Source: Burkholderiales bacterium UBA2647 (GTDB lineage: Bacteria; Pseudomonadota; Gammaproteobacteria; Burkholderiales; Burkholderiaceae_E). From it: a stretch of 20,862 nucleotides of DNA. Numbering within the stretch: position 1 is the first letter of the stretch; every line of letters begins with the position of its first letter. This document shows positions 1 to 7,989 of this stretch, in pieces. The stretch covers positions 1,921-22,782 of the forward strand of contig DENJ01000070.1 of NCBI GenBank assembly GCA_002359635.1, given 5' to 3'. Both the position numbers and the translations under genes were made by a program. The notes under the pieces were generated by a model, which ran no database searches, had not been told where the DNA came from, and worked only from the letters and a program-made list of their open reading frames with translations.

Positions 1-216
1 CTGAGGGGTTGGCAGGCTCATAAACACCGTGATCGCGCGATCGGCAATTGCTCGAGGACTTGTTGCGATCTCAGCGCCCTGGGCTGCAAGAGCTTGGCAG
101 GCGTCTTGACGTAAATCAAAGGCAAGTACTTTGTGGCCGGCCGCTAAAAGGCGTGAGGCCATCGGCAAACCCATATTGCCCAAACCGATAAAACCCAGCA
201 TCGCGTGTTCGTTCAT
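1..216 (-). CDS. 3-hydroxyisobutyrate dehydrogenase-family NAD(P)-dependent oxidoreductase, N-terminal part only
   Basis: Only the first 72 codons are in the window; the gene continues past base 1. They encode the start of a Rossmann fold with the dinucleotide-binding glycines (GLGNMG, about residues 10-15), followed by the MASRLL helix and an acidic residue (FD) ending the second strand, then the FMSLP segment. This is the usual N-terminus of the beta-hydroxyacid dehydrogenase family (3-hydroxyisobutyrate dehydrogenase, tartronate semialdehyde reductase, succinic-semialdehyde reductase types). Substrate specificity lies in the missing part, so no member is named. The ATG at 216 is 7 bases after the stop of the upstream decarboxylase-like gene, so the two are probably one transcript. 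No strong ribosome site is visible, which fits translational coupling. Confidence 0.85.
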   Translation of the reverse strand, partial: MNEHAMLGFIGLGNMGLPMASRLLAAGHKVLAFDLRQDACQALAAQGAEIATSPRAIADRAITVFMSLPTPQ

Positions 217-223
217 GCTCGGC

Positions 224-604
224 TCAGGCTTGATCAAGTTCGGCGAAGACTTCTTTGGCGCATCGGAAGGCTTCCACGCCTGCGGGGATACCTGCGTAGA
301 CAGCCGACTGAATCAGCACTTCGCGGATCTCTTCTTTGCTCACGCCGTTGGTGAGCGCGCCCCGGATATGGAGCTTGAGCTCATGGGCACGTCCGAGTGC
401 CGAAAGCATCGCAAGGTTTAGCATGCTGCGGGTGCGGCGATCCAAGCCAGGGCGTGTCCAGCAGGCACCCCAGCAGAATTCGGTGACAAGTTCTTGAAAG
501 GGGCGGTTGAAGTCATCGGCGTTTTGAATGGCCTTGTTGACATAGTCTTCACCAAGCACCTCTTTGCGCACTTTGAGCCCGTCTTCGTACATCTTTGGGT
601 CCAT
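224..604 (-). CDS. Carboxymuconolactone decarboxylase (CMD) family protein
   Basis: This 126-residue protein is of typical length for PcaC-like members of the CMD/AhpD superfamily. It shows the family blocks FNRPFQELVTE (about 32-42), WTRPGLDRRTRS (49-60), LKLHIRGALTNGVS (76-89) and EVLIQSAVYAGIPAG (95-109). PcaC decarboxylates gamma-carboxymuconolactone in protocatechuate breakdown, but Burkholderiales carry many paralogs of unknown substrate, and no other beta-ketoadipate gene is nearby. It lacks the CxxC of AhpD peroxidase partners. A longer frame opens at 676, but ATG 604 is preferred: it has a GGGAGA ribosome site (612-617 on the opposite strand) and begins with MDPKMYEDGLKVRK, where the family normally starts. 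The downstream dehydrogenase suggests a small catabolic operon. Confidence 0.85.
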   Translation of the reverse strand: MDPKMYEDGLKVRKEVLGEDYVNKAIQNADDFNRPFQELVTEFCWGACWTRPGLDRRTRSMLNLAMLSALGRAHELKLHIRGALTNGVSKEEIREVLIQSAVYAGIPAGVEAFRCAKEVFAELDQA

Positions 605-684
605 TTCTCGATCTCCCGGTTGAATGAATAAGATGACTTGATCATGGCATGCGCTGCTCGCCATCGAGCGCGTCACAGTGAGGC

Positions 685-690
685 TATAAT
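685..690 (+). promoter_or_regulatory. Candidate sigma-70 -10 element for pyrG
   Basis: A perfect TATAAT ends 22 bases before the pyrG ATG and would place the transcript start around 697, giving a leader of about 15 bases. No good -35 hexamer lies 16-18 bases upstream, so the assignment rests on the -10 alone. The surrounding 10-mer GCTATAATTC recurs before the small lipoprotein gene on the other strand. Confidence 0.5.
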
Positions 691-712
691 TCCGCTTTCA
701 CGGAACTTGCCC

Positions 713-2371
713 ATGACCCAATTTGTTTTCGTGACCGGCGGCGTGGTGTCATCGCTGGGCAAAGGCATTGCGGCTGCGTCGATGGCGGCGCTGCTCGAAT
801 CTCGAGGCTTGCGCGTCACGCTGCTCAAGCTCGATCCTTATATCAATGTTGACCCCGGGACCATGAGCCCTTTCCAGCACGGTGAGGTGTTTGTGACCGA
901 GGATGGCGCTGAAACTGATCTTGACCTGGGGCATTACGAGCGTTTTGTTCGTGCTCGGATGCGTCGAAGCAATAACTTCACCACCGGCCAGATCTACGAT
1001 TCAGTGATTCGGAAAGAACGTCGAGGCGAGTATCTGGGTCGCACGGTGCAAGTCATTCCGCATATCACCAATGAAATCCAGGCCTTTATCGAGCGAGGCG
1101 CTTTAATCGATGATGGCGAGGCTGCTCAAGTGGCCATTGTCGAAGTTGGCGGCACCGTCGGCGATATTGAATCCTTGCCCTTCCTCGAAGCGGCAAGGCA
1201 AATGAGTTTGCGGCTTGGGCGGGGGAGCTGCTGTTTTGTTCACCTGACCCTTGTGCCTTTCATCGCCTCTGCCGGCGAGCTTAAAACCAAGCCAACCCAA
1301 CACTCGGTTCAGAAACTTCGTGAAATTGGTATTCAAGCCGACATGCTGCTGTGTCGAGCCGATCGTCCGATCCCCGAGGACGAACGAGCAAAAATTTCAC
1401 TTTTTTCCAATGTGCCGATGGATGCAGTGGTTTCGGTCTGGGACGCCGATTCAATCTACAAAATACCAAGAATGCTGTCTGAACAAGGCGTTGATGAGCG
1501 CTTGACAGACTTGTTAAGGCTTCAGGCGCCCAAGGCAGACCTTGCGGTGTGGGATCGGCTAGTTGCCGCCCTGAGTCAGCCGAAGCACCATCTCCGGATT
1601 GCCATGGTCGGCAAATATGTCGATCTCACCGAGTCCTACAAATCATTAACCGAAGCCCTGGTTCACGCTGGCATGCATACGGAATCGCAGGTGGCGATTG
1701 AATATCTTGATTCTGAACAAGTTGATCCTGCATCTGTAGATCATTTGTCGACCTTTGATGCCATTTTGGTGCCGGGTGGCTTTGGCAAGCGTGGTGTCGA
1801 GGGCAAAATTGCAGCGATCCAGTATGCGCGCGAGCACAAAACGCCTTATTTGGGGATTTGCCTGGGTATGCAACTCGCTGTGATTGAATTTGCCCGCCAT
1901 CGCTGCGACTTGCACGATGCCAACAGTACGGAGTTTGACGAACACACGCGTCACCCGGTGGTGGGACTGATCACCGAGTGGCTCGATCGTGAAGGACAAC
2001 TCGAGCGGCGCAGCAGCGATTCCGACTTGGGCGGCACCATGCGTCTTGGCGCACAGCGTTGTCCGGTTCGACCTGGCAGCCTGGCCCAAGCCATTTATGG
2101 TGACTGGGTTAACGAACGGCATCGCCATCGCTATGAAGTCAATAATCATTATGTCGACCGTCTGGAAGCGCAAGGGCTGGTGATCTCAGCCAAAACGCCC
2201 AATGAGGGTTTGACAGAAATGATCGAATTGCCGCAGTCGGTTCACCCCTGGTTTGTCGGTGTTCAGTTTCACCCTGAGTTCACCTCAACTCCCCGCGATG
2301 GCCACCCATTGTTCATTGCCTATCTGCAAGCTGCGCTTCAGGCAAAATCGCATAAGAAAGTTATACGATGA
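713..2371 (+). CDS. pyrG: CTP synthase (glutamine hydrolysing)
   Basis: A cytosolic enzyme of 552 residues that aminates UTP to CTP using ATP and glutamine, the last step of pyrimidine nucleotide synthesis. The N-terminal synthetase domain opens with the P-loop GGVVSSLGKG (about 9-18) and contains the Mg/ATP segment EDGAETDLDLGHYERF. The C-terminal class I glutamine amidotransferase domain has the oxyanion loop PGGFGKRG, nucleophile Cys383 in GICLGMQ, and His520/Glu522 in FHPEF, so both active sites look intact. The frame is open from 638, but ATG 713 starts the canonical MTQFVFVTGG and lies just after the TATAAT. The ribosome site is weak (GGAA). The stop overlaps the kdsA start (ATGA, 2368-2371), so the two are probably coupled. 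I saw no stem-loop/C-tract leader of the Gram-positive pyrG type. Confidence 0.97.
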   Translation: MTQFVFVTGGVVSSLGKGIAAASMAALLESRGLRVTLLKLDPYINVDPGTMSPFQHGEVFVTEDGAETDLDLGHYERFVRARMRRSNNFTTGQIYDSVIRKERRGEYLGRTVQVIPHITNEIQAFIERGALIDDGEAAQVAIVEVGGTVGDIESLPFLEAARQMSLRLGRGSCCFVHLTLVPFIASAGELKTKPTQHSVQKLREIGIQADMLLCRADRPIPEDERAKISLFSNVPMDAVVSVWDADSIYKIPRMLSEQGVDERLTDLLRLQAPKADLAVWDRLVAALSQPKHHLRIAMVGKYVDLTESYKSLTEALVHAGMHTESQVAIEYLDSEQVDPASVDHLSTFDAILVPGGFGKRGVEGKIAAIQYAREHKTPYLGICLGMQLAVIEFARHRCDLHDANSTEFDEHTRHPVVGLITEWLDREGQLERRSSDSDLGGTMRLGAQRCPVRPGSLAQAIYGDWVNERHRHRYEVNNHYVDRLEAQGLVISAKTPNEGLTEMIELPQSVHPWFVGVQFHPEFTSTPRDGHPLFIAYLQAALQAKSHKKVIR

Positions 2372-3255
2372 ACGAGGATGCGACCGAAGCCGCTGTATGG
2401 TCACTCTGCGGCAGGCGGGTGGGGCTCTCATACCCGTTTTTCTTGATTGCCGGTCCTTGTGTGATCGAATCGCTATCGATGGTGATGCATTGCGCCGAGC
2501 GGTTGAAATCAATGACAGCATCATTGGGTATTCATTTTGTTTTCAAGAGCTCGTTTGATAAGGCCAATCGTAGTTCGGCCAAATCATTTCGCGGCCCGGG
2601 TATTGACGAGGGCCTGAGAATTTTGGAGCGTGTTCGACAGGAACTTGACCTGCCGGTCTTAACCGATGTGCACGAAGCGTCTCAGATTGAAGCGGTTGCC
2701 TCGGTGGTCGATGTCTTGCAAACCCCCGCTTTTCTGGCGCGACAAACCGACTTTATTGAAGCGGTTGCAAGCACAGGAAAGCCGGTGAATATCAAAAAGG
2801 CGCAATTCATGGCGCCTGCCGACATGCTGCAAGTGGTGACCAAGGCGCGGGATGCCGCCGCTGCAAAAGGGCGAAGCGCGAAATTGCTGGTTTGCGAACG
2901 TGGGGCGAGCTTCGGATACAACAATTTGGTCTCCGACATGCGTGCCTTGGCCATCATGAGGCAGTGTGAATGTCCGGTTGTTTTTGACGCAACCCACTCG
3001 GTCCAACTGCCCGGTGGCCTAGGTCATGCTTCGGGCGGGCAGCGAGAATTCGTACCGGTCTTGGCCCGTGCCGCAATCGCAAGCGGTATTGCAGGTTTAT
3101 TTATGGAAACGCATCCGAATCCAGCTCAAGCCAAATCGGACGGCCCGAATGCCTGGCCGCTGGATAGGATGCCTGCCTTGTTAAGTCAACTGAAACGGCT
3201 TGACGATTTGGTCAAGCAAGACGGTTTTGCAGAACTCGATTGCATAGGAAACTAA
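2368..3255 (+). CDS. kdsA: 3-deoxy-8-phosphooctulonate synthase (KDO-8-phosphate synthase), metal-dependent type
   Basis: Condenses arabinose-5-phosphate with phosphoenolpyruvate to KDO-8-phosphate, the committed step to the KDO sugar of LPS inner core. The 295-residue TIM-barrel protein carries FKSSFDKANRSS (59-70), the RGPG loop (75-78), QTPAFLARQTD, NIKKAQF and DATHSVQLPGG. The metal-ligand set known from the metal-dependent subclass is complete: Cys31 in AGPCVIES, His210, Glu247 in METHP and Asp258 in SDGPN; the E. coli metal-free type has Asn at the first position. The N-terminus is about ten residues longer than usual because the start lies on the pyrG stop. No in-frame ATG occurs before codon 38, so ATG 2368 is the only sensible start. 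eno follows after 4 bases. Confidence 0.97.
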   Translation: MNEDATEAAVWSLCGRRVGLSYPFFLIAGPCVIESLSMVMHCAERLKSMTASLGIHFVFKSSFDKANRSSAKSFRGPGIDEGLRILERVRQELDLPVLTDVHEASQIEAVASVVDVLQTPAFLARQTDFIEAVASTGKPVNIKKAQFMAPADMLQVVTKARDAAAAKGRSAKLLVCERGASFGYNNLVSDMRALAIMRQCECPVVFDATHSVQLPGGLGHASGGQREFVPVLARAAIASGIAGLFMETHPNPAQAKSDGPNAWPLDRMPALLSQLKRLDDLVKQDGFAELDCIGN

Positions 3256-3259
3256 GCCC

Positions 3260-4546
3260 ATGGCTGCGATTGTTGCTGTTCACGCCCGCGAAGTCCTCGA
3301 TTCCCGCGGCAATCCGACGGTTGAATGCGATATTCGCCTCGATTCCGGAGCATTCGGACGTGCTGCGGTGCCATCGGGCGCATCAACCGGATCGCGCGAG
3401 GCCATTGAATTGCGCGACGGTGACCCTAAGCGATATCTCGGAAAAGGGGTGCTCGCGGCTGTCGAGCATGTGAAAACAGAGATCGCAGAATGCTTGCTCG
3501 GACTGGACGCCAGAGATCAGTGTGGTGTAGACAGCGTCTTGATTGAACTTGATGGCACCGAAAACAAGGCGCGGCTAGGGGCCAACGCTACGCTTGCGGT
3601 TTCAATGGCTTGCGCCAAGGCTGCGGCGCAGGAGTCGGGCCTTGCGCTTTATCGCTATATGGGTGGTATGCATGCCCATGTGTTGCCGGTGCCGATGATG
3701 AATGTGATCAACGGCGGGGCACACGCAAACAATCGTCTCGATATTCAAGAGTTCATGATTTTGCCCGTCGGTGCGGGCAGTTTTCGTGAGGCCTTGCGCT
3801 ATGGGGCTGAGATTTTTCATGCGCTAAAAAAACTCATTCACGACCGTGGCTTATCCACGGCTGTTGGCGACGAAGGTGGCTTTGCGCCTGCCGGATTGGC
3901 CTCACATGAAGCCGCGATTGAACTCATTCTTCAAGCCATTGATCGGGCTGGTTTTGATGCCGGTGAACAGATCTTATTGGGTCTCGATTGCGCTGCGACG
4001 GAGTTCTATCGCGATGGCTTTTATCATCTTGAGGCGGAAGGCTTGAAGCTTGACGCCGAAGGTTTCGCCAACTTGTTGGCGACTTGGGCAGACCGCTATC
4101 CGATCGTGAGTATTGAAGACGGTATGGCCGAGCATGATTGGGATGGCTGGAAGTTGCTCAGCGATAAGCTGGCTGATCGTGTTCAACTTGTTGGTGATGA
4201 TCTTTTTGTGACAAACACCAAAATCCTCAAGCAGGGTATTGAACAGGGTATCGCCAACTCGATCCTGATCAAGGTCAATCAAATCGGTACATTAACTGAA
4301 ACGATGGCGGCCATTGAAATGGCAAAGCAACACGGATACACCGCTGTTGTTTCCCACCGCTCAGGCGAAACAGAAGACGCCACCATTGCTGATCTTGCGG
4401 TCGCAAGCAGCGCGATGCAGATCAAAACCGGTTCTTTGAGTCGAAGCGATCGGATGGCAAAGTACAACCAATTACTGAGAATTGAAGAAGAATTAGCGGC
4501 TCAGGCGTTGTATCCTGGTAAAAGTGCGTTCTATAATCTTGGATGA
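3260..4546 (+). CDS. eno: Enolase (phosphopyruvate hydratase)
   Basis: Interconverts 2-phosphoglycerate and phosphoenolpyruvate in glycolysis; in many bacteria it is also an RNA degradosome component. The 428 residues match the usual bacterial length. Visible landmarks are the mobile loop PSGASTG (38-44), catalytic Glu205 in GDEGGFAP, SIEDGMAEHDWDGW with a metal-binding acid, catalytic Lys338 in IKVNQIGTLTET, and His366-Arg367 in SHRSGETED. Every catalytic position I could place is offset by about three from E. coli, so there is no sign of decay. It starts 4 bases after kdsA, whose product also uses phosphoenolpyruvate; this neighbourhood is conserved in betaproteobacteria. ftsB follows after 21 bases. 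Confidence 0.98.
   Translation: MAAIVAVHAREVLDSRGNPTVECDIRLDSGAFGRAAVPSGASTGSREAIELRDGDPKRYLGKGVLAAVEHVKTEIAECLLGLDARDQCGVDSVLIELDGTENKARLGANATLAVSMACAKAAAQESGLALYRYMGGMHAHVLPVPMMNVINGGAHANNRLDIQEFMILPVGAGSFREALRYGAEIFHALKKLIHDRGLSTAVGDEGGFAPAGLASHEAAIELILQAIDRAGFDAGEQILLGLDCAATEFYRDGFYHLEAEGLKLDAEGFANLLATWADRYPIVSIEDGMAEHDWDGWKLLSDKLADRVQLVGDDLFVTNTKILKQGIEQGIANSILIKVNQIGTLTETMAAIEMAKQHGYTAVVSHRSGETEDATIADLAVASSAMQIKTGSLSRSDRMAKYNQLLRIEEELAAQALYPGKSAFYNLG
4532..4537 (+). promoter_or_regulatory. Possible internal -10 element for ftsB
   Basis: A TATAAT within the last codons of eno (the Tyr-Asn of FYNLG) ends 30 bases before the ftsB ATG, with a poor TTGTAT 18 bases upstream. Tyr-Asn is conserved at the end of enolases, so protein constraint alone could explain the hexamer. 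Confidence 0.22.
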
Positions 4547-4567
4547 GCGTTTTTTGCTGCCTAGCCC

Positions 4568-4924
4568 ATGACGTCAAAACACCTTAGTTACTTGCTCATT
4601 GGCCTTCTTTTGCTGATCCAATACCCTTTGTGGATTGGTAAAGGCGGCTGGTTGCGGGTGTGGGAACTCGATCGTCAGGTGCAAATTCAGCGTGCCGATA
4701 ATCAGCGTTTAATGCATCGAAACGCTGCGCTTGAGGCTGATGTCAGGGATTTACAGGTGGGTACCGTGTCGATTGAAGAGCGTGCGCGCTATGAGCTTGG
4801 CATGGTCAAGGCAAGCGAAGTTTTTGTGCAGGTGACCGAAACCGCCGATGTGAAAGCCCATGAGATACGAACCGTCGGACTGGCCTACCAAAGCGCCTCG
4901 CAGTCATCAGCGCCGAAGCGGTAA
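4568..4924 (+). CDS. ftsB: Cell division protein FtsB (septum formation initiator family)
   Basis: A small bitopic inner-membrane protein that forms the FtsQ-FtsL-FtsB complex, linking early and late divisome components. The 118 residues show the expected design: a short cytoplasmic start, one membrane helix (about residues 8-24, rich in Leu/Ile), a periplasmic coiled coil with regular heptad-like spacing (about 33-63), then the family motif IEERARYELGMVK. The enolase-ftsB pair is widespread in proteobacteria and supports the call. The last dozen residues (SASQSSAPKR) look unstructured and are read from DNA that also encodes the C-terminus of hslO on the opposite strand (40-base overlap). No clear ribosome site precedes the ATG. 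Confidence 0.93.
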   Translation: MTSKHLSYLLIGLLLLIQYPLWIGKGGWLRVWELDRQVQIQRADNQRLMHRNAALEADVRDLQVGTVSIEERARYELGMVKASEVFVQVTETADVKAHEIRTVGLAYQSASQSSAPKR

Positions 4925-5745
4925 AAGGCATTGCAGTACTCGCAGTGAATTTGAACACTGCCTTGCTCACGCAACACCCCGTCGACTTCTTCCTTGCCAA
5001 GCATTTGCAGCATCGCCGCGACCTTTTCTCGCGAACAGCTGCATCTGAAATGACAGGCATGCTGGTCGAGTAAGCGCATGGGCGATTCCCAAAACAGGCG
5101 ATGGAGCAAAGACTCGTTATCGGTTTCGAGCATTTCCGGCCGGGTGAGGGTGTCAGCGAGCAGTTGATAATGCTCCCAGCTTTCATCACTTTGTTTTGAG
5201 CTGTTTTCGGGAAGTTTTTGGAGCATCAGCCCGCTTGATCGCCCGCTATCGCTGGCTAACCAGATTCTTGTCTGGATTTGCTCAGAGCGCTGCATGTAGT
5301 GTTCCAGCACTTCAGCAACCGTATCGCCTTCAAAAGGCACAATCCCTTGGTAGGGGGGCTTATCGGGCTGATCGGGTCCTGGGTCAAGCGTGACGACGAA
5401 TCGGCCTCGTCCGTGGCGATTAACCAGATCGGCGAGACTTGCGTCCGGGGCGATCGCTTGATCGTCACGACATTTCACCGTCGCTCTGAAGCCCCCTAGT
5501 GAATCGCTTTCGACCACAAAAAGTGCAACCGGTCCGTCGCCATGGATTTGCAGGATGAGCTTGCCATCGAACTTAAGTGAGGCAGACAAAAGCAGTGCAG
5601 CGGCGGATAACTCGCCCAGCCGGTCTCTCACCGAAGCCGGTAGCTTGTGGCGCTGGACGACCTGTTGCCAGGCCTGCTCCAGACGGACAACTTCCCCACG
5701 CACAGTGCCGCCCTGCGGCATAAAACGAAGCAGTTGATCGGCCAT
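4885..5745 (-). CDS. hslO: Hsp33 redox-regulated holdase chaperone
   Basis: A cytoplasmic chaperone kept inactive by a zinc-bound four-cysteine centre and activated when oxidation plus unfolding release the zinc. From ATG 5745 it has 286 residues (E. coli 292). The N-terminal body has the family blocks VRGEVVRLEQAW, LLSASLKFDGKLILQIHGDGPV and YQGIVPFEGDTVAEVLEHY. The C-terminal redox switch is complete: Cys235-x-Cys237 (CSC) and Cys268-x-x-Cys271 (CEYC). An extra Cys231 and Cys282 flank it. The frame is open to 5835, but the first 30 codons overlap the upstream gene and match nothing expected; ATG 5745 begins MADQLLRF and lies 1 base after the upstream stop, implying coupled translation. The 3' end overlaps ftsB convergently. 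Confidence 0.95.
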   Translation of the reverse strand: MADQLLRFMPQGGTVRGEVVRLEQAWQQVVQRHKLPASVRDRLGELSAAALLLSASLKFDGKLILQIHGDGPVALFVVESDSLGGFRATVKCRDDQAIAPDASLADLVNRHGRGRFVVTLDPGPDQPDKPPYQGIVPFEGDTVAEVLEHYMQRSEQIQTRIWLASDSGRSSGLMLQKLPENSSKQSDESWEHYQLLADTLTRPEMLETDNESLLHRLFWESPMRLLDQHACHFRCSCSREKVAAMLQMLGKEEVDGVLREQGSVQIHCEYCNAFYRFGADDCEALW

Positions 5746-5746
5746 A

Positions 5747-6274
5747 TCAGGCGCTGCAGCTGCGCAACTGGCTGCGATAGCGCTGGGCACGGTCGGCATA
5801 TACGGCAGCGATACGAAGTAAGCCTGCGCATTCATCGTTGGTCAGGCTGCGGACCACCTTGCCGGGCGAGCCAACCACGAGGCTGTTGTCGGGAATTTCC
5901 TTGCCCTCGGTGATTAAAGCGCCGGCGCCGATAAGGCAGCATTTGCCGATGCGTGCACCATTTAAAACAATCGCTTGGATCCCAATCAGACTTCCTTCGC
6001 CAACATGGCAGCCGTGCACCATCGCTTGATGTCCGACCGAGACACGGTCGCTCAGCACGATTTCAAAACCTGGATCGGTATGCAAAATAGCGCCATCTTG
6101 CACATTGACCTGCGTACCAAGCTTGATGCGATCATTGTCGGCCCTGATGACCGCATTGAACCAGACACTGCAGTGGGCTCCCAACTCAGCCTGTCCGATA
6201 ACATGTGCCCCGGGCGCGATCCACACGCTTGGATGGCAGTGCGGTTTGTGATCCTCAAGTTGATAGGCCGGCAT
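5747..6274 (-). CDS. Gamma-carbonic-anhydrase-like hexapeptide-repeat protein (YrdA/PaaY family)
   Basis: A left-handed beta-helix protein of 175 residues built from hexapeptide repeats (for example IGIQAIVLNGARIGKCCLIGAGALI). The gamma-carbonic-anhydrase zinc set is present: His65 (ILHTD), His82 and His87 (SVGHQAMVHG), as are the supporting Asn40, Arg44, Asp46, Gln59 and Asp60. The protein therefore could bind metal; known relatives range from active carbonic anhydrases to thioesterase-like PaaY and proteins of unknown activity, so the reaction is not assigned. ATG 6274 is chosen because an AAGGAGA site sits a few bases before it and MPAYQLEDHKP is the normal family start. Its first 20 bases overlap the end of the acyl-CoA synthetase gene, and hslO starts 1 base after its stop. 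Confidence 0.9.
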   Translation of the reverse strand: MPAYQLEDHKPHCHPSVWIAPGAHVIGQAELGAHCSVWFNAVIRADNDRIKLGTQVNVQDGAILHTDPGFEIVLSDRVSVGHQAMVHGCHVGEGSLIGIQAIVLNGARIGKCCLIGAGALITEGKEIPDNSLVVGSPGKVVRSLTNDECAGLLRIAAVYADRAQRYRSQLRSCSA

Positions 6275-7970
6275 TTTCTTCTCCTTGCAGCCGCTGCTGT
6301 TGATGAGCCCGATCCAGTTCCAGTTGCCGCAGCACGGCGCGCTGCACTTTGCCACTGGTCGTCATGGGCAAGCTCTCAATAAACTCAATTTCTTTCGGAT
6401 ATTCGTAGGGGGCGAGTTTTTGTCTGACCTGCGCTTGAAGCGCCAGCGTAAGTTTTTCGCGTTGCCTGTGATGCTGATACTTTTCAGGCTGGGAAAGTAC
6501 CACAAAGGCTTTCACCAGGTTGCCGCGTTCGCTATCGGGCTTGGGTACAACAGCGACGTTGGCAACAGCACTGTGTTGAAGCAAACAGTTCTCGATTTCT
6601 CCCGGGCCAATCCGATAGCCGGCTGCCTTGAACATGTCATCTGCGCGCGCTGCATACCAGAAAAAACCGTCCTGATCCTTGATCGCAAGATCGCCGGTGC
6701 GACACCAGTCGCCGGTGAATTTTTCATCCGTCGCTTTGAGATTGCGCCAGTATTCAATGAAGAACACCGGGTCCGGGTGGCCGTGCCGATCGTTACGATG
6801 AACTGCGATTTCGCCTATGCTGCCGTCCGGCATTTCGCGACCCGATTCATCAATCACCGCAACGCGATGTCCGGGATAGGGCCGGCCTATCGAACCCGAA
6901 TGACTTGCCCAGTACCGTGAGCAGTTTCCAAGCACATAGTTCATTTCGGTCTGACCGAACATTTCATTGACGGTCAGTCCCAAGGCTTCTTCGCACCACT
7001 GATAAAGCGTGTGACCCACCGATTCCCCGGCTGACATGACAGCTCGAAGTCTCAGCTTGCGATGAGACTGCGGGTTTGGATCAGTTTTCAGCATCGCTTT
7101 CAGTGCTGTAGGAAAGAGGAAAGCGTGTGAAATGTCATATCGTTCTAAGAGGTCATACGCCGTCTCTCCGGAAAAGCGCCCCTTGTAGGCAAGGATTGTC
7201 TGTCCAAAGTAAAGGCTTGGAAGTAGGGCATCCATCAAGCCGCCTGTCCAGGCCCAGTCGGCGGGTGACCAAAAGCAATGCGCTTCATCTGGAAACCAAT
7301 GCTGCGAGGCCACAAAACCCGGCAGGTTGCCAATCAGTGCCCGGTGCGGGATGAGCGCGCCTTTTGGGGGGCCGGTCGTGCCACTGGTGTACAGCAACTG
7401 CGCCGGTTCCGATGCGAGGGTTTTGACGGCGCTAAAGCGCGGATGACCGTGGTTGATCAAATCTTGAACATCAAACTCCTGCTCGCTTGGATCAAGCCAG
7501 TCGGCGGTATGTTCGTCTGCGGCAACCGCCAGGAATCGGACGCAGTCAGGCCTCGCGCTTCGCAAGGCTTCCAGCGCAGATGCATCGGCGATGACACCGG
7601 ACGCCTCGCTGTCAGCCAGTCTGTAGGCCAGAGCCTCAGGTCCGAAGAGGATGGACAGGGGCATGGCAATCGCGCCCAGTCTGTAAATGGCAATATGTGC
7701 CACTGCCGTGATCGGGCGCTGGGGCAAGACAATGGCCACGCGGTCGCCACGATCGACGCCGAGTTCGCGTAGCGCACAGGCAAGGCGGTTGGCCGCCAGG
7801 TGCAAATCGCGATAAGTCCATGTGCTTTGTTGTCCGCTATCACTTTCATATCGAATTGCAATCCTGCCGGGCTCTTTAGCCCAGCGCGCACAGATGAACT
7901 GCTCAATATTGAGTTGGGCTGGAACCTTCCAGCGGAATGCATCGTAAGTTGTCCTATAGGTATCAGCCAT
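6255..7970 (-). CDS. AMP-forming acyl-CoA synthetase (acetyl-/medium-chain acyl type)
   Basis: Activates a carboxylic acid to its acyl-adenylate and then acyl-CoA. The 571-residue protein has the ANL-superfamily core motifs in order: the ATP/phosphate loop LLYTSGTTGPPKG (about 193-205), the FGQTEMN motif, the TGD hinge region (GDWCRTGDLA), AGYRIGPGEIE, and the adenylation lysine Lys541 in TTSGKVQR. The SPADWAWTGG and LFPTALKAMLK segments resemble medium-chain (ACSM-like) acyl-CoA synthetases more than classical Acs; chain length cannot be read from sequence by eye. ATG 7970 follows a GGAGA ribosome site. It is the first gene of a three-gene minus-strand run with the gamma-CA-like gene and hslO, and is divergent from an alpha/beta hydrolase 33 bases away. 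Confidence 0.92.
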   Translation of the reverse strand: MADTYRTTYDAFRWKVPAQLNIEQFICARWAKEPGRIAIRYESDSGQQSTWTYRDLHLAANRLACALRELGVDRGDRVAIVLPQRPITAVAHIAIYRLGAIAMPLSILFGPEALAYRLADSEASGVIADASALEALRSARPDCVRFLAVAADEHTADWLDPSEQEFDVQDLINHGHPRFSAVKTLASEPAQLLYTSGTTGPPKGALIPHRALIGNLPGFVASQHWFPDEAHCFWSPADWAWTGGLMDALLPSLYFGQTILAYKGRFSGETAYDLLERYDISHAFLFPTALKAMLKTDPNPQSHRKLRLRAVMSAGESVGHTLYQWCEEALGLTVNEMFGQTEMNYVLGNCSRYWASHSGSIGRPYPGHRVAVIDESGREMPDGSIGEIAVHRNDRHGHPDPVFFIEYWRNLKATDEKFTGDWCRTGDLAIKDQDGFFWYAARADDMFKAAGYRIGPGEIENCLLQHSAVANVAVVPKPDSERGNLVKAFVVLSQPEKYQHHRQREKLTLALQAQVRQKLAPYEYPKEIEFIESLPMTTSGKVQRAVLRQLELDRAHQQQRLQGEENAGLST

Positions 7971-7989
7971 GCTGGTCTCCGCGCCCCAC

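Noticed and set aside
691..712. pyrG leader attenuation by reiterative transcription, as in Gram-positive bacteria
   Set aside because: The predicted leader is about 15 bases, with no GGGC start, C-tract hairpin or terminator.
1646..2173. 175-codon frame on the minus strand inside pyrG
   Set aside because: Fully antisense to the glutaminase domain of pyrG, no ribosome site and no recognisable motifs; a shadow frame.
6285..6920. 211-codon plus-strand frame antisense to the acyl-CoA synthetase
   Set aside because: The opposite strand encodes conserved synthetase motifs across the whole stretch; the plus-strand translation shows no domain.
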